A DNA stretch of 5,434 bases from Lentisalinibacter sp964602525. GTDB lineage: Bacteria; Pseudomonadota; Gammaproteobacteria; Steroidobacterales; Woeseiaceae. Location of the stretch: the NCBI GenBank assembly GCA_964602525.1, contig CAZRSA010000169.1:1-5434 (forward strand), written 5' to 3'. Each line of letters starts with the position of its first letter. The first letter of the stretch is position 1. The notes beneath the pieces were generated by a model. That model was given only the letters and a program-made list of their open reading frames with translations, did no database searches and was not told the origin of the DNA. A program made the position numbers and the translations under genes. Positions 4,640 to 5,434 of the stretch are shown here, piece by piece.

Positions 4640-5434
4640 ATCAGCGCTCCGGGGCAGAGCGCATATTCGTCGTGGAGGACGATGCCGCACTTCGCCAGCT
4701 GCTGCTGGACGAACTCGGCGATCGCGGCTATGAGACCCGGGGTTTCGGAACCGCAGGCAGCGTACGCGCAAAGCTCACCGCCGACACGTGTGACCTGGTG
4801 ATCTCCGACATCCGCCTGCCGGACGGCGACGGCTTCGACGTACTCGAAGCGGCCCGGCAGATCGAGCCGGCACCTTCGGTCATTCTGATCACCGCCTTCG
4901 GTTCCATACCTCAGGCGGTCGAGGCGCTGCGCGCGGGCGCCGAGGACTTCCTTACCAAACCGCTCGACCTCGACCATCTGGGCATCCGCATCGAGCGCGC
5001 TCTCAGGCATCGCCGGACGAACTACCAGCTGGAATCGCTGCAGAAGACGCTGCGCGCATCCAGCGCCGAGGGCGGCTTCCGCGGGATGATCGGAACGAGC
5101 CCGGCCATGCAGCAGGTCTACGCGGCGGTGCGCCGGTTCGCACGGGTCGACGAGCCCGTACTGATCACCGGCGAATCCGGGGTCGGCAAAGAGCTCGTCG
5201 CTGCCGCCATCCATGCCGAGAGCGAGCGGTCGAGCCGGCCCCTCGTCTCGGTCAACTGCGCCAGCATTCCTGAGAACCTGCTCGAGGCGGAATTCTTCGG
5301 GCACACGGCGGGTGCTTACACCGGCGCCACGGGCGCACGGGAAGGGCTGGTACGTGAGGCCGACGGGGGCACGCTGTTTCTGGACGAGGTCGGCGAGATG
5401 CCGGCCACCATGCAGGCGAAGCTGCTGCGCGTGC
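4636..5434 (+). CDS. NtrC-family sigma-54-dependent response regulator (3' end beyond window)
   Basis: The visible 266 residues hold a receiver domain (about 8-125) with acidic pocket Asp15/Asp16, phospho-acceptor Asp58 in SDIRLPDGDG, Thr86 and Lys108. A linker helix follows, then an AAA+ sigma-54 interaction domain from about 150. Walker A is GESGVGKE (179-186, Lys185), the sigma-54-contacting loop reads GAYTGA (226-231) in place of the common GAFTGA, and Walker B is TLFLDE (Asp250, Glu251). The rest of the ATPase and the expected C-terminal Fis-type DNA-binding domain lie off the right edge. The start ATG 4636 overlaps the kinase stop, with GGTGAG at 4624-4629 as ribosome binding site. Phosphorylation should drive oligomerisation and ATP-dependent opening of sigma-54 promoters. 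The divergent DUF4168 promoter is the obvious nearby target. The broad family is secure; the exact subfamily is not. Confidence 0.95.
   Translation, partial: MNQRSGAERIFVVEDDAALRQLLLDELGDRGYETRGFGTAGSVRAKLTADTCDLVISDIRLPDGDGFDVLEAARQIEPAPSVILITAFGSIPQAVEALRAGAEDFLTKPLDLDHLGIRIERALRHRRTNYQLESLQKTLRASSAEGGFRGMIGTSPAMQQVYAAVRRFARVDEPVLITGESGVGKELVAAAIHAESERSSRPLVSVNCASIPENLLEAEFFGHTAGAYTGATGAREGLVREADGGTLFLDEVGEMPATMQAKLLRV

Noticed and set aside
3842..4771. Long minus-strand ORF opposite the kinase ATPase region
   Set aside because: It is a shadow of the GC-rich kinase and regulator codons. The sense strand carries conserved catalytic motifs throughout.
4579..5304. Minus-strand ORF opposite the response regulator
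   Set aside because: It lies antisense to intact receiver and AAA+ motifs, and nothing recognisable is encoded on the minus strand.
1..5434. CRISPR array, tRNA, rRNA or insertion sequence
   Set aside because: No regularly spaced direct repeats, cloverleaf, rRNA-like sequence or transposase was seen on either strand.

Overview
The window is GC-rich throughout, apart from one short AT-rich island. Its codon use, Shine-Dalgarno sites and protein families fit a proteobacterium, most likely a gammaproteobacterium. The lineage is inferred from general character only; nothing here identifies a species.

Left part (1 to about 2440) looks like one end of an integrative mobile element. It holds four same-strand genes in two tightly overlapping pairs. 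The first pair is a tyrosine recombinase (5' end outside the window) and a 72-residue cysteine-rich GDCCVxC protein. The second pair is a small helix-turn-helix, excisionase-like protein and a winged-helix protein resembling replication-initiation proteins of plasmids, phages and ICEs. A 12-bp inverted repeat sits on the ribosome binding site of the helix-turn-helix gene. The replication-like gene contains a sharply AT-rich island and is followed by a perfect 15-bp inverted repeat and repeated GGGACG motifs. Together these suggest a cis-acting replication or processing region.

Right part (about 2440 to 5434) looks chromosomal. A minus-strand gene encodes a secreted DUF4168 protein, with a strong hairpin beyond its 3' end. 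Divergent to it is a two-component operon: a membrane sensor histidine kinase overlapping by 4 nt an NtrC-type, sigma-54-activating response regulator that runs off the right edge.

The most informative observation is in the divergent intergenic region. The minus strand carries an essentially perfect -24/-12 sigma-54 promoter aimed at the DUF4168 gene, with palindromic motifs about 100 to 180 bp upstream where enhancer-binding regulators normally bind. The simplest reading is a self-contained circuit: the kinase senses an envelope signal, phosphorylates the regulator, and the regulator drives sigma-54 transcription of the secreted DUF4168 protein. This is inferred from sequence and layout only.
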